A stretch of 13,782 bases of DNA from Sulfurovum sp. (GCA_023955225.1 JAGSGJ010000045.1:1-13782), one strand, 5' to 3'; counted from the first letter of the stretch, positions 6,366-13,745 are shown. A program made the numbers and translations. The notes: a model not told the origin generated them from the sequence alone.

Positions 6366-7922
6366 TTGCGATACCTTTTACTCTTTTTAGTACCACTTCT
6401 ATTGTTTGCAACTCCAGTTAAAGTAGCAACATACAATGTGGAAAATCTTTTTGATGCTGTTTATCAAGGCAGTGAATACAAAGAGTATATCCCTGGAAAA
6501 CATAATTGGAATAAGCGTATGGTTGATATAAAACTGAATCATACTGCTGAAGTCATTTGTGATCTGGATGCAGATATCCTTGGACTTCAGGAAGTGGAAA
6601 ACAATCACATACTGCAACAACTCATTAGAAGACTGGACAGAGTAGGATGTCCTTATAGGTACTCATCGATCACCCATAAAAAAGATACAGCCATTCAAGT
6701 AGCATTATTATCGAGATATCCGATTAGAAAACAAAATGAGATAGTAGTGAGTGTTACTGCAGGGGTAAGAAATATATTGGAAGTTGAGGTAGATATCGAA
6801 GGAAATGCTTTAACCCTTTTTGTGAACCATTGGAAATCCAAGGCATATAAAGGTTACGAGAGTAAACGTATCAAGTATGCAAAAGCTTTGCAGTCTCGCA
6901 TCGCCAAGATGCCACAGAAAAAAGAGTACATCATATTAGGTGATTTTAACAGTGATCATAATGTGTATCTAACATTGGAAGAGAAGATCAATGATACCGA
7001 TGGACGAACTGCATTTAATGATGTACTGAAAACAAAAATTGGTGATTGTCTCGTAGAAGAAGATGAGATGCTAAAAGCAGATAAAGGTGTGCATTATACA
7101 TTGTGGAAAGAGTTGCCGGTAGATACACGTTGGAGCCATAAATTTTATGGTAAAAAGTCCAGTTTAGATCAGATAGTACTTCCACAACATATGTTTGATG
7201 GCAAAGGTATAGATTATGTCAATAATTCGTTTAAAGTATTTAAAGCACCTTACCTTTTTACCAAAAAAGGATACATTAACAAATGGCGATATAAAAATGG
7301 AAAACACATGGCAAAAGGGTATTCTGACCATCTCCCAGTCTATGCATCTTTTGATACAAAACCTTATATCATTGAAGGGAAAAAACAGAGTTCAAAAAAG
7401 ATAGAAAAAAAGCGTATCGAGTATTTGTATACTATAGAGTCTTTGGAGGGACAGATACAACTTGATGATGTTGTTGTGGTACTTAAAAGAGGCCGTAATG
7501 CTGTACTAAAGCAGAGCATTGACGGAAGAGGTATTTACCTTTATGGTTGTGCTTCTGCATTGGAAGAAGGGCACAAATATGACTTACTGGTCGAAGGCAT
7601 AAAAACATACCATGGATTAAAAGAAATAACGCATGCCTATAAGTTAAAAGATAAAGGTTTGGTCAATGGTGAAAAATATGTACTTACTGCTGATACTTTT
7701 ACACGTAAAGACAGAGTACAAAATGAAGTGATCAAAGGGATTTCAGGTATCTATAAAAACTCTTTGTTGTACATAGATGGTAAGAAAATTCCTATCTATT
7801 TTAAAAAGAAAAAACTTACCCCTCCAAATGGAAGCCGCCTAAAGATACACTATGCACATCTTAGTTATTATAAGAATTTACAAGTTGTGATCTACAGTAA
7901 AAAAGATTTTGAAATTTATTGA
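6366..7922 (+). CDS. Secreted endonuclease/exonuclease/phosphatase-fold protein with C-terminal extension
   Basis: I choose a TTG start at 6366 (518 residues), not the first ATG at 6306: that ATG lies in a terminator arm and upstream of the likely promoter, whereas TTG has AGGA 6 bases ahead and opens a normal signal peptide (MRYLLLFLVPLLLFATP). The fold's motifs follow in order: 'ATYNVENLFD' (N24, E26), 'GLQEVEN' (E76), 'VNHWKSK' (H155), 'LGDFNSD' (D193, N195) and 'YSDHLPV' (D321, H322). All the metal-binding and catalytic residues expected of a DNase I-like phosphodiesterase are present. Residues ~350-518 form an extra beta-rich region that may contain OB-fold-like modules ('GIYLYGCASALEEGHKYDLLVEG'), as in some secreted nucleases. 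Probable location is the periplasm or outside the cell; substrate unknown. hemJ follows after 20 bases. Confidence 0.88.
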   Translation: MRYLLLFLVPLLLFATPVKVATYNVENLFDAVYQGSEYKEYIPGKHNWNKRMVDIKLNHTAEVICDLDADILGLQEVENNHILQQLIRRLDRVGCPYRYSSITHKKDTAIQVALLSRYPIRKQNEIVVSVTAGVRNILEVEVDIEGNALTLFVNHWKSKAYKGYESKRIKYAKALQSRIAKMPQKKEYIILGDFNSDHNVYLTLEEKINDTDGRTAFNDVLKTKIGDCLVEEDEMLKADKGVHYTLWKELPVDTRWSHKFYGKKSSLDQIVLPQHMFDGKGIDYVNNSFKVFKAPYLFTKKGYINKWRYKNGKHMAKGYSDHLPVYASFDTKPYIIEGKKQSSKKIEKKRIEYLYTIESLEGQIQLDDVVVVLKRGRNAVLKQSIDGRGIYLYGCASALEEGHKYDLLVEGIKTYHGLKEITHAYKLKDKGLVNGEKYVLTADTFTRKDRVQNEVIKGISGIYKNSLLYIDGKKIPIYFKKKKLTPPNGSRLKIHYAHLSYYKNLQVVIYSKKDFEIY

Positions 7923-7942
7923 GAGAATGAAAAGGAGTAAAT

Positions 7943-8377
7943 ATGGAATATTATAGTTGGATTTTGTCGTTTCATGTAATGAGTTTTGTTTCTTGGATGG
8001 CAATGTTGTTTTATTTGCCAAGATTGTTTATATACCATCGTGAAAATGCTGATACAAAAGCATTTACAGATATCATAGAGATACAAGAGTATAAACTTTT
8101 TAAATATATAGGTGTACCGGCTATGTGGGCAACCATCATCACCGGTGCCGTGATGCTTTATTTGAATTCAGGTATCTTTTCAAGTGGCGGATGGATGCAT
8201 GCAAAGTTACTGTTTCTTGTCTTTCTTATTGCTTATCATTTTTCTTTAGAGAGTATTCGCAAAACACTTATTGATAATCCACACTATAAAAGTAGCAAGT
8301 ATTTAAGAATATATAATGAAGTACCGACATTACTGATGATATTTATTGTCATTATGGTGGTTGTTAAACCCTTTTAA
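7943..8377 (+). CDS. hemJ: Protoporphyrinogen IX oxidase HemJ
   Basis: The 144-residue protein matches the HemJ family (UPF0093) in length and motifs. HemJ oxidises protoporphyrinogen IX to protoporphyrin IX, the penultimate step of haem synthesis, in the inner membrane. Four hydrophobic segments are visible (~6-28, 55-75, 84-103, 126-141). Conserved residues include H11 in 'SFHVMSFVSWMAMLFYLPRLFIYH', the 'LPRLF' block (25-29), 'GWMHAKLLFLV' (H86, K88), 'YNEVPTLLM' (124-132) and the C-terminal 'VVKPF'. H11 and K88 correspond to positions considered essential in the family. The start is supported by AAAAGGAG 6-7 bases upstream. It probably shares a transcript with the nuclease gene, with no obvious functional link; a haem demand from the nearby cytochrome c gene is only general context. 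Confidence 0.95.
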   Translation: MEYYSWILSFHVMSFVSWMAMLFYLPRLFIYHRENADTKAFTDIIEIQEYKLFKYIGVPAMWATIITGAVMLYLNSGIFSSGGWMHAKLLFLVFLIAYHFSLESIRKTLIDNPHYKSSKYLRIYNEVPTLLMIFIVIMVVVKPF

Positions 8378-8385
8378 TTCATTTG

Positions 8386-8394
8386 TGTTATAAT
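8386..8394 (+). promoter_or_regulatory. Extended -10 promoter for the DUF2231 gene or a leader RNA
   Basis: TGTTATAAT is a perfect extended -10 (TGnTATAAT), 9 bases after the hemJ stop. There is no clear -35. Transcription would begin near 8400, giving a leader of ~128 bases before the DUF2231 start. Confidence 0.65.
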
Positions 8395-8411
8395 CTTTTT
8401 AAATAAAACTT

Positions 8412-8510
8412 GAGGGAAGACCGAATATATACGATAAATCATTCAATGGTATATGGTATAGGTCTTGCCAAAGGCTAAATAAATTTATAAATGGGCTTTG
8501 CCCTTTTATT
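8412..8510 (+). promoter_or_regulatory. Structured leader ending in a terminator-like hairpin (possible small RNA)
   Basis: A nested hairpin is formed by AAGACC (8417-8422) with GGTCTT (8461-8466), extended outward by 2 pairs across a mismatch, and inside it ATATAC (8427-8432) with GTATAT (8449-8454). Downstream, GGGC (8493-8496) pairs with GCCC (8500-8503) around a TTT loop, followed by TTTTATT, like a short intrinsic terminator placed 24 bases before the DUF2231 start codon. This could be an attenuated leader or a ~110-base small RNA. I do not recognise a known riboswitch class. A 10-codon frame (8446-8478, MVYGIGLAKG) overlaps it but lacks a ribosome binding site. Confidence 0.35.
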
Positions 8511-8527
8511 AAAAAAAGGAAAATAGT

Positions 8528-9292
8528 ATGGAATTACCGGCTATAACATTACCAAAAGTAGAACTCCCGTTTGACATCCCTGTTTTATTACACCCTGCAG
8601 TAGATCATTTTGCAATCGCATTACCTGTAGTGATCCTCTTATTAGAGCTTATAAATTTAGTGATGAGAAAGAAAGCAATCAGCGGTGTTTCTTTCTTTTT
8701 AATCATTTTAACAGTCGTCGTATTTGTTGGAGCATACTTTACAGGCCTTGTTGATGGGAAAGAAGCTTACCCTGCATTAAGTGAAGCGGCTAAAGCAGCA
8801 CTTAGTGAACATAAGACTTTGGGAACATACTTGATGTTGGCATCAGGGCTTGTGTTACTGTTTAAACTGCTTTCCATGCTCACAGATAAGAGTATTATAA
8901 GAGCCTTATATATTTTAATTCTTATCGCATTTGTTGCAGGTATATTTGAACAAGGTGAAGAGGGTGGAGAACTTGTTTACAAGTATGGTATGAATGTTGA
9001 ACAAGTGAAAGTATTGGATGATGAACTTTTTGATCTAAAAGAGGAACTTGAAGAAGCAACTGTAAAAACAGAAGTACCAATAGAAGTAGAAAAGAATGAA
9101 GCTGTTGATCTTCCTACACCAACGCAATCAGTAAAAACCCCAGTAGAAGCTACACCTATTGAAACATTATCTGAAGCTGTTAAAGCTGATGTGGAAGAGG
9201 TGATTGTACCTGCTGTTCAAGAAAAGATTGAAGTGTTGCAGGTAGAAGGTATGCCAGAAGAAATGGTACAGCCGGAAATCGCTACACACTAA
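8528..9292 (+). CDS. DUF2231-type membrane protein with acidic C-terminal tail
   Basis: The first ~160 residues match the DUF2231 family of predicted haem- or redox-associated membrane proteins: 'LLHPAVDHFAIALPVVILLLE' (H22, H27), a second helix at ~53-74, 'SEHKTLGTYLMLASGLVLL' (H95), a fourth helix at ~123-141 and the characteristic 'GGELVYKYGMNV' (146-157). The histidines could bind metal or haem, but no function is established. Residues ~160-254 are a hydrophilic, Glu/Val/Pro-rich tail with no recognisable domain; its first part ('DDELFDLKEELEEA') could be a short coiled coil. The start is supported by AAAGGAAAA about 5 bases upstream. The gene has its own promoter and a structured leader and is convergent with the cytochrome gene, whose stop lies 14 bases away. 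Confidence 0.85.
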   Translation: MELPAITLPKVELPFDIPVLLHPAVDHFAIALPVVILLLELINLVMRKKAISGVSFFLIILTVVVFVGAYFTGLVDGKEAYPALSEAAKAALSEHKTLGTYLMLASGLVLLFKLLSMLTDKSIIRALYILILIAFVAGIFEQGEEGGELVYKYGMNVEQVKVLDDELFDLKEELEEATVKTEVPIEVEKNEAVDLPTPTQSVKTPVEATPIETLSEAVKADVEEVIVPAVQEKIEVLQVEGMPEEMVQPEIATH

Positions 9293-9306
9293 ATTTTCAT
9301 TTTTTC

Positions 9307-9669
9307 TTACGACCCGCCATCTCCAGCGGGTTCATACTCTATCTCATAACGACCTTCATCGACTTTTGTTTCTAAAGTTGATAGATACTTAGCCATCTCT
9401 ATGGTTTGATTTTCATCTAGAGCTTTGGCAAATGATATCATTATGGTACCAAAAGCAGAACGGGTCTTTCCACTTTGTAAGTCTTTAAGTCTTCTAAGTA
9501 GTACATGCTCACGTATCCCTTGTAGTCTGGGAGATGCACCCATACCTTCTCCATACATTCCATGGCAGCCATTACATCCATTTTTCAAATAGAGAGTTTC
9601 CATATCGTTATTGGCGAAGGAAAATAGTGATAAGGCAGTAAAAATAAAGAGTTTCTTAAGATTCGGCAT
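9307..9669 (-). CDS. Small periplasmic c-type cytochrome (class I)
   Basis: The 120-residue protein has a signal peptide (1-19, ending SFA) and one haem-c attachment motif, C32-N-G-C35-H36 ('NGCNGCHGMYGEG'). A likely axial methionine is M77 in 'AFGTIMISFAKAL', and the closing helix 'QTIEMAKYLSTL' is typical of cytochrome c553/c4-like folds. It should carry single electrons in the periplasm, probably to or from a terminal oxidase or other reductase; the partner cannot be read from context. The last ~15 residues (YEIEYEPAGDGGS) are an unusual acidic, Gly-rich extension after the final helix. The start has GAGG 6 bases upstream. Its final codons hold a GC-rich inverted repeat (ACCCGC/GCGGGT, 9311-9330). 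Confidence 0.92.
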   Translation of the reverse strand: MPNLKKLFIFTALSLFSFANNDMETLYLKNGCNGCHGMYGEGMGASPRLQGIREHVLLRRLKDLQSGKTRSAFGTIMISFAKALDENQTIEMAKYLSTLETKVDEGRYEIEYEPAGDGGS

Positions 9670-9784
9670 TTAGTACCTCACTGTACTGAATTTTAATTCT
9701 TGTCAAAGCGTGTGCCCTTGCTGTAATATCATGACATTCTAACTAAAAAAAATGGATAGAAAATGAAACAATAACTATTTTAAT

Positions 9785-9804
9785 GCTTTTTATGACAAGC
9801 ATGA
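9785..9804 (-). terminator. Weak hairpin downstream of the PNPOx-like gene
   Basis: ATGCTT and AAGCAT arms are separated by ~8 bases just past the stop of the minus-strand flavoprotein gene. The sequence following on the minus strand (TAAAATAG) is not a proper T-run, so termination is uncertain. The rest of the ~150-base gap to the cytochrome start shows no gene. Confidence 0.3.
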
Positions 9805-9819
9805 GAGAGATAAAATAGA

Positions 9820-10461
9820 TTATTCTACCCAATCTCTTTGTGTTTCTGCTACACCAAAGGCATCTCCACCTTTACTATTTTTAGGAAACTTTTTAGATAT
9901 TGTTTTCTTGTCTACTTTTTCTAATATAGGTATATGTAATGAACAATGGATGTATGCTTCATCAACTTCTACCAGGGTATAGGAGACTATTTTAAATTTG
10001 TCTTTATGTGCATCGATGACTTCATATGCACCTTCAAAGACTTCTAAATATTTCTGTAAATCCTCTTTTTTTATAATGCTCGCTTTCCCATTGACATGTA
10101 AACCAACCTTGGTTTCAAAAAAGTCTATAAAGAGCAAACCTATATTTGGATTTTCAAATATATTTCCCATACTTGCCATGACACCATTACCTTTATATTC
10201 TGGGTAAAGTATATGCTTGTCGTCTAGAACTATAACAAATCCAGCTTCTCCAGCACGAAATGAAGCATCACATTCACCATGGCTATCTGCAGTTGAGATG
10301 AACATCATTTCTTGTTTAGCTATGAAGTCTTGCATGAGTGGAGCAAGGTGTGTGAGTACTTGTTTATTGTAAAAGTTTAATGCATCTTGTGTTGTTTTAA
10401 ATTTCTGTTGTAAAATTTTTTCACCTTGTGAACCAGGCGTTTTATCGTTATATATTTGCAT
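9820..10461 (-). CDS. Pyridoxamine 5'-phosphate oxidase-fold FMN-binding protein
   Basis: The 213-residue protein carries a split-barrel flavin-binding domain at ~35-170: 'QDFIAKQEMMFISTADSHGECDASFRAG', then 'GFVIVLDDKHILYPEYKGNGVMASMGNIFENPNIGLLFIDF', then 'VGLHVNGKASI'. The 'P.y.GNg...s.gNi..NP.igLlFiDf' pattern is that of putative PNPOx-like flavoproteins rather than PdxH, whose C-terminal substrate motif is absent. It probably binds FMN, or possibly another flavin or haem, in the cytoplasm; substrate unknown. The N-terminal ~30 residues and the Lys-rich C-terminal tail are outside the core. The ATG is the only standard start in the frame, which stays open upstream to ~10540 without another start codon; the ribosome binding site is weak. 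Confidence 0.82.
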   Translation of the reverse strand: MQIYNDKTPGSQGEKILQQKFKTTQDALNFYNKQVLTHLAPLMQDFIAKQEMMFISTADSHGECDASFRAGEAGFVIVLDDKHILYPEYKGNGVMASMGNIFENPNIGLLFIDFFETKVGLHVNGKASIIKKEDLQKYLEVFEGAYEVIDAHKDKFKIVSYTLVEVDEAYIHCSLHIPILEKVDKKTISKKFPKNSKGGDAFGVAETQRDWVE

Positions 10462-10564
10462 GTGTTTTTCTATGATGTAGTTTATCCATTTGGATGATAT
10501 TCCCTCTCTAGCAGCATTTGGGGTAAGATACCAAAATATAAGTTAAAGACTACAGTAGAATAGA

Positions 10565-11287
10565 TTAATAAAGTATTTTTGCTAGATAAAGTCCCTCTGG
10601 AGGAGCAAGTTTAGTTGTGTGCTTTATTTGACAGTTTAATTGCTCATGGAGTTGTGCCATGGTCATTTCATTTTTTGCACATGACATCGCTGTATCTACC
10701 ATCATACGTACTTGAGAACGCAGAAAGCCATTGGCTTGAAAATAGATGAAATGATAGCCATTACGTTCAACATAATCTGTACGATAGATTTCTCGAACAG
10801 TGGTATGGGTAACCGTGCCTGTTTTATGAAAAAAATTAAAATCATGTTTCCCTTCAAATGTTTTGAGTGACTTAATAAGTAATTCAGGATCGAACTCTTC
10901 ATAATATGAAATATATTTTTGTTCAAAAACAGAAGGTTTTTGTGTTTTAAATACATAACGATACAGTCTTTTTTTAGCACCAAATCGTGCATGAAAATCA
11001 TTTATTGCGTGAGATATATGTTTAAAAGAAATATCCGTTAACTTTCGATTTAAATTGAGTTTGAGTTTTTCCAGATCATTCCAGAAGTCTGGTAGGTCAA
11101 AGTGTATGACCTGTCCTGTAGCATGTACCCCGGCATCTGTTCTTCCGCTTCCAACGATAGGTGAATCTATCTGTAAAGAGGCAAGTGCCTCCTCTATAGC
11201 AGTGCTGATAGTCATTTTGGTAGATTTTTGTTTTTGAAAGCCCTGATACCGGCTTCCATCATAAGATATGACGGCTTTTACACGCAT
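10565..11287 (-). CDS. truA: tRNA pseudouridine(38-40) synthase TruA
   Basis: TruA converts uridines 38, 39 and 40 in the anticodon arm of many tRNAs to pseudouridine. The 240-residue length is normal. Family blocks are present in order: 'VISYDGSRYQGFQKQ' (6-20), the catalytic motif 'GSGRTDAGVHATGQV' with D51 as nucleophile (46-60), 'FHARFGAKKRLYRYVF', 'GKHDFNFFHKTG' and the C-terminal 'FLRSQVRMMV'. All key residues appear intact. It lies 10 bases after the LptF/G-like gene and is probably the last gene of the uppS-to-truA run. No convincing Shine-Dalgarno is seen before its ATG, so it may depend on translation of the gene ahead. Confidence 0.96.
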   Translation of the reverse strand: MRVKAVISYDGSRYQGFQKQKSTKMTISTAIEEALASLQIDSPIVGSGRTDAGVHATGQVIHFDLPDFWNDLEKLKLNLNRKLTDISFKHISHAINDFHARFGAKKRLYRYVFKTQKPSVFEQKYISYYEEFDPELLIKSLKTFEGKHDFNFFHKTGTVTHTTVREIYRTDYVERNGYHFIYFQANGFLRSQVRMMVDTAMSCAKNEMTMAQLHEQLNCQIKHTTKLAPPEGLYLAKILY

Positions 11288-11297
11288 AGATAGACCA

Positions 11298-12320
11298 TTA
11301 GAAGTACTTGGCTACACGTTTTTTAAAGAGCCATTGACCAAGTATCACAATGACAATAACGGACATGACCAATAGAAGAGGTGTCCCCCATTTTTCTAAA
11401 GAAGATGCAATGAAATAGAGGAGTAGAGTAGTTGTAAAAATGACAAGGAATGAGCGGTTTGGTTGATAGCGTGGGTTTATCATGGTAAAAGAGGCTACAA
11501 GATACACTGAAAGTAAAGGGATAAGACTTACAAAAGTGAAAAATAAGATTCTGTGCATTACCTTCTCGCTGCTTTCCTTCCCTTCACTCCAATATGATAT
11601 GATACTCTGAAATTGAAACCCTTTTTTTTGTGACTTATCAAAAACTTCAAGTGTTTCGTATTCTGCTTGTTGGAGTTTTGTTTTTGCATAAGTGTAACCA
11701 TACCCTTTATGCAGAAGCAAAGAAGACACATTTTCATCGTGCTTAAGTTGCCCTGTTTGAGATGAAAAGAACTGTTCATCTACTTTATTTGTACGATTAT
11801 AGATGACGATATCATGAAAGGTATCGTCTGTTTTCTCTTTGACATACATATAGTAACTTCCAAATTTTTGACCTAACTCTCCTGGAATGATGTTCAGTTT
11901 TGCTTCACTTCTCTTCTCTTCTTTGAACGCTTTATAGAATTGTTTACTCAGAGGCATAGCCAGGAAAGAGATGGTAGCCAATAAGAGGGAGAAAAGAAGA
12001 GCAAGCAGCAGTAAATTACTGAGTATTTTTTTTGATTTCAGTCCGAGTGCGTAGAGTGCGATGAGTTCATTCGCTTGAGAAAGTTTTACAAGTACATTCG
12101 CTAATGCAGCGACAAAGGATAGAGGTAAAGTATAGAAAACAATATCTGGTACGGAGTAGCTATAAAGAGTGAGAAGTTCTCCAAAGCTTATTTGTATTTT
12201 AGCAGTAAGTGTAGCTATTTTGACAAGATATACCAATGAGATAATCATAAAGAAAGGTAGGAATATCGTCAAAAATGATCTTGTAAAGTTTGATGATATA
12301 TACCCTCTTACATTAACCAT
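11298..12320 (-). CDS. LptF/LptG-family permease (YjgP/YjgQ) of the LPS export machine
   Basis: I prefer the ATG at 12318-12320 (340 residues) over the upstream ATG at 12359: it begins 'MVNVRGYISSNFTRSFLTIF', like other LptF/G proteins, and overlaps the prepilin peptidase stop by only 8 bases, while the longer start overlaps by 47 bases and has no ribosome site. The protein has three N-terminal membrane segments (~13-35, ~55-77, ~95-120), a periplasmic beta-jellyroll region (~125-250; 'LNIIPGELGQKFGSYYMYVKEK'), and three C-terminal segments (~258-335). The 'LSQANELIALYALGLKSKKIL' stretch matches the conserved cytoplasmic coupling helix ('es Ei.al.a.G.s...i') that contacts the LptB ATPase. With LptB and LptC it extracts LPS from the inner membrane. 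It is closest in feel to LptF, but F versus G cannot be settled here. Confidence 0.9.
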   Translation of the reverse strand: MVNVRGYISSNFTRSFLTIFLPFFMIISLVYLVKIATLTAKIQISFGELLTLYSYSVPDIVFYTLPLSFVAALANVLVKLSQANELIALYALGLKSKKILSNLLLLALLFSLLLATISFLAMPLSKQFYKAFKEEKRSEAKLNIIPGELGQKFGSYYMYVKEKTDDTFHDIVIYNRTNKVDEQFFSSQTGQLKHDENVSSLLLHKGYGYTYAKTKLQQAEYETLEVFDKSQKKGFQFQSIISYWSEGKESSEKVMHRILFFTFVSLIPLLSVYLVASFTMINPRYQPNRSFLVIFTTTLLLYFIASSLEKWGTPLLLVMSVIVIVILGQWLFKKRVAKYF

Positions 12321-13059
12321 AAATAATCGTTTCCAATAATTGTGTGGCTTGTGTATCATAGAGATACACGATGAATGTAGCTAAGGCTAGGAAAGGGACA
12401 AACGGTACTCCTTTGTCTCTCCAAACGAGTGCAGGTATCATGGCTAACAGGGCAGAGAGAAAGAGTGCGACAAAAAAGTTTGGGAATCCAAGCAGAGCAC
12501 CCATTGTTCCAGCAACAATGACATCTGCCCCACCCATAGCTTGCTTTCTTGCTATAAGTGATGAAAGTAATCCTATAAGGTAAAGTCCACCCGCTGCGAT
12601 ACTAGCGTAGAGAAGCACCATAAGAAACTCAGGTTGAACAAGAGCAAAAATGAGTGCTGCAAAGTTAACATTGTCAGGTACGGCCATATATTTGAAATCT
12701 ATCATCACAAGGGCAAGCAATGCAGCAAAAGAAGCAGCAACGAAAGGTAGATACCAGACCAATCCTAATTTGAAGTAGAGTGCAACAAAGATAACACCTG
12801 TAAGAAATTCAACGATGGGGTATTGTGCAGATATTTTCTCTTTACAGAAATAACATTTTCCTCTCAAAAACAACCATGAGAAGATAGGGATATTATGCCA
12901 CCATTTCAAAGCATTTTGACAGCTTTGGCATTTGGATGAAGGGAAGACAATACTTTCACCTTTTGGTATGCGGTAGATGACTACATTTAAAAAAGAACCG
13001 ATCATAGCTCCAAAGATAAATACGATAATTACTATTTCTATTAAAATTGTTTCTGGCAT
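12313..13059 (-). CDS. Prepilin peptidase (A24 family, PilD/GspO type)
   Basis: A 248-residue bifunctional prepilin peptidase/N-methyltransferase that cleaves and methylates type IV pilins or type II secretion pseudopilins in the inner membrane. Visible features: 'FGAMIGSFLNVVIYRIP' (16-32), the zinc-binding pairs C44-xx-C47 and C69-xx-C72, 'YPIVEFLTG', catalytic D121 in 'MIDFKYMAVPDNV', D179 in 'MGGADVIVAGTMGALLG', and 'GVPFVPFLALATF' near the end. The second motif reads GGAD rather than the usual GxGD. No pilin genes are nearby, as is common. The start has a perfect GGAGG at 13064-13070, and the ATG overlaps the uppS stop by one base (TAATG); the stop overlaps the LptF-like start by 8 bases. 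Confidence 0.94.
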   Translation of the reverse strand: MPETILIEIVIIVFIFGAMIGSFLNVVIYRIPKGESIVFPSSKCQSCQNALKWWHNIPIFSWLFLRGKCYFCKEKISAQYPIVEFLTGVIFVALYFKLGLVWYLPFVAASFAALLALVMIDFKYMAVPDNVNFAALIFALVQPEFLMVLLYASIAAGGLYLIGLLSSLIARKQAMGGADVIVAGTMGALLGFPNFFVALFLSALLAMIPALVWRDKGVPFVPFLALATFIVYLYDTQATQLLETIIYG

Positions 13060-13745
13060 TATACCCCTCCAAATCGTCTGTTACGTTGTTCAAAATCAAG
13101 AATGATCTCATCAAGTTCTTTGGCACTGAAGTCTGGCCAAAGTGTAGGTGTAAAGTTGAATTCTGAATAGCTTAACTGCCATAAGAGAAAGTTGGAGAGT
13201 CGTTGTTCTCCACTCGTACGAATGAGTAGATCTATATCCGTATAGGGTGTTTGAAGTGCAGCAGAGATCTCTTTCTCGGTGACAGATGTTTTACCTTCAG
13301 CCATGAGTTTATTCACAGCTGAGGTAATTTCTGAACGGCCACCATAATTAAGGGCAAGAATTTGTGTAAGGTTTGTATTTGTTTTGGTAAGCTCTTCAGT
13401 CTTTGCAATACGTTGTTGTAAAGATTTTGAAAATTGATGCAGACATCCTATAGCTTTAAAACGAACACCATGTTTTTGGTAAGTATCAAGCTCATTTTTA
13501 AGATAGGAGTCAAGCAGCTTCATAAGAAATTCCACTTCTAACTTGGGACGTTTCCAATTTTCAGTACTGAAGGCATAAAATGTAGCCGTTTCAATGCTAA
13601 TGTGTGATGCACAATAGGTAGTGATCTCACGGATCGTTTCTGCACCTGCTTCATGACCTTTGGTACGGGAGAGCCCCCGGTTCTTTGCCCATCTTCCATT
13701 GCCATCCATAATGATAGCTAGATGTTTAATTGGAGTATTACTCAT
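13059..13745 (-). CDS. uppS: Isoprenyl (undecaprenyl) diphosphate synthase UppS
   Basis: This enzyme condenses isopentenyl diphosphate onto farnesyl diphosphate to make the C55 carrier lipid used for peptidoglycan and O-antigen/glycan assembly. The 228 residues are slightly short but complete. Motifs: 'HLAIIMDGNGRWAKNRGL' (8-25, with catalytic D14), 'GHEAGAETIREI' (30-41), 'TFYAFSTENWKRP' (55-67), 'ALNYGGRSEI' (131-140) and the diphosphate-binding 'LLIRTSGEQRLSNFLLWQ' (173-190; R176, R182, S184), followed by the 'YSEFNFTPTLWPDF' end block. It is cytosolic or peripherally membrane-bound. Its ATG overlaps the stop of the upstream partial gene by 8 bases and its stop overlaps the prepilin peptidase start, so the three are probably translationally coupled. 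Confidence 0.96.
   Translation of the reverse strand: MSNTPIKHLAIIMDGNGRWAKNRGLSRTKGHEAGAETIREITTYCASHISIETATFYAFSTENWKRPKLEVEFLMKLLDSYLKNELDTYQKHGVRFKAIGCLHQFSKSLQQRIAKTEELTKTNTNLTQILALNYGGRSEITSAVNKLMAEGKTSVTEKEISAALQTPYTDIDLLIRTSGEQRLSNFLLWQLSYSEFNFTPTLWPDFSAKELDEIILDFEQRNRRFGGV

Noticed and set aside
8446..8478. Ten-codon frame MVYGIGLAKG in the leader before the DUF2231 gene, a possible leader peptide
   Set aside because: No Shine-Dalgarno before the ATG and it overlaps the hairpin arms; more easily explained as structured RNA.
9311..9330. GC-rich inverted repeat at the end of the cytochrome gene as a bidirectional terminator
   Set aside because: Neither strand has a T-run after the hairpin in the right orientation (the T-run lies before it on the plus strand), and it is inside coding sequence.
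10462..10542. Open frame continuing upstream of the PNPOx-like start (reads WYLTPNAAREGISSKWIN...), possibly a longer N-terminus
   Set aside because: No ATG, GTG or TTG occurs in frame before the stop near 10540, so the extension cannot be translated from a normal start; probably chance openness.
12321..12359. Upstream ATG (12359) for the LptF/G-like permease
   Set aside because: It adds 13 polar residues not typical of the family, has no ribosome site and overlaps the prepilin peptidase by 47 bases; the ATG at 12320 fits better.
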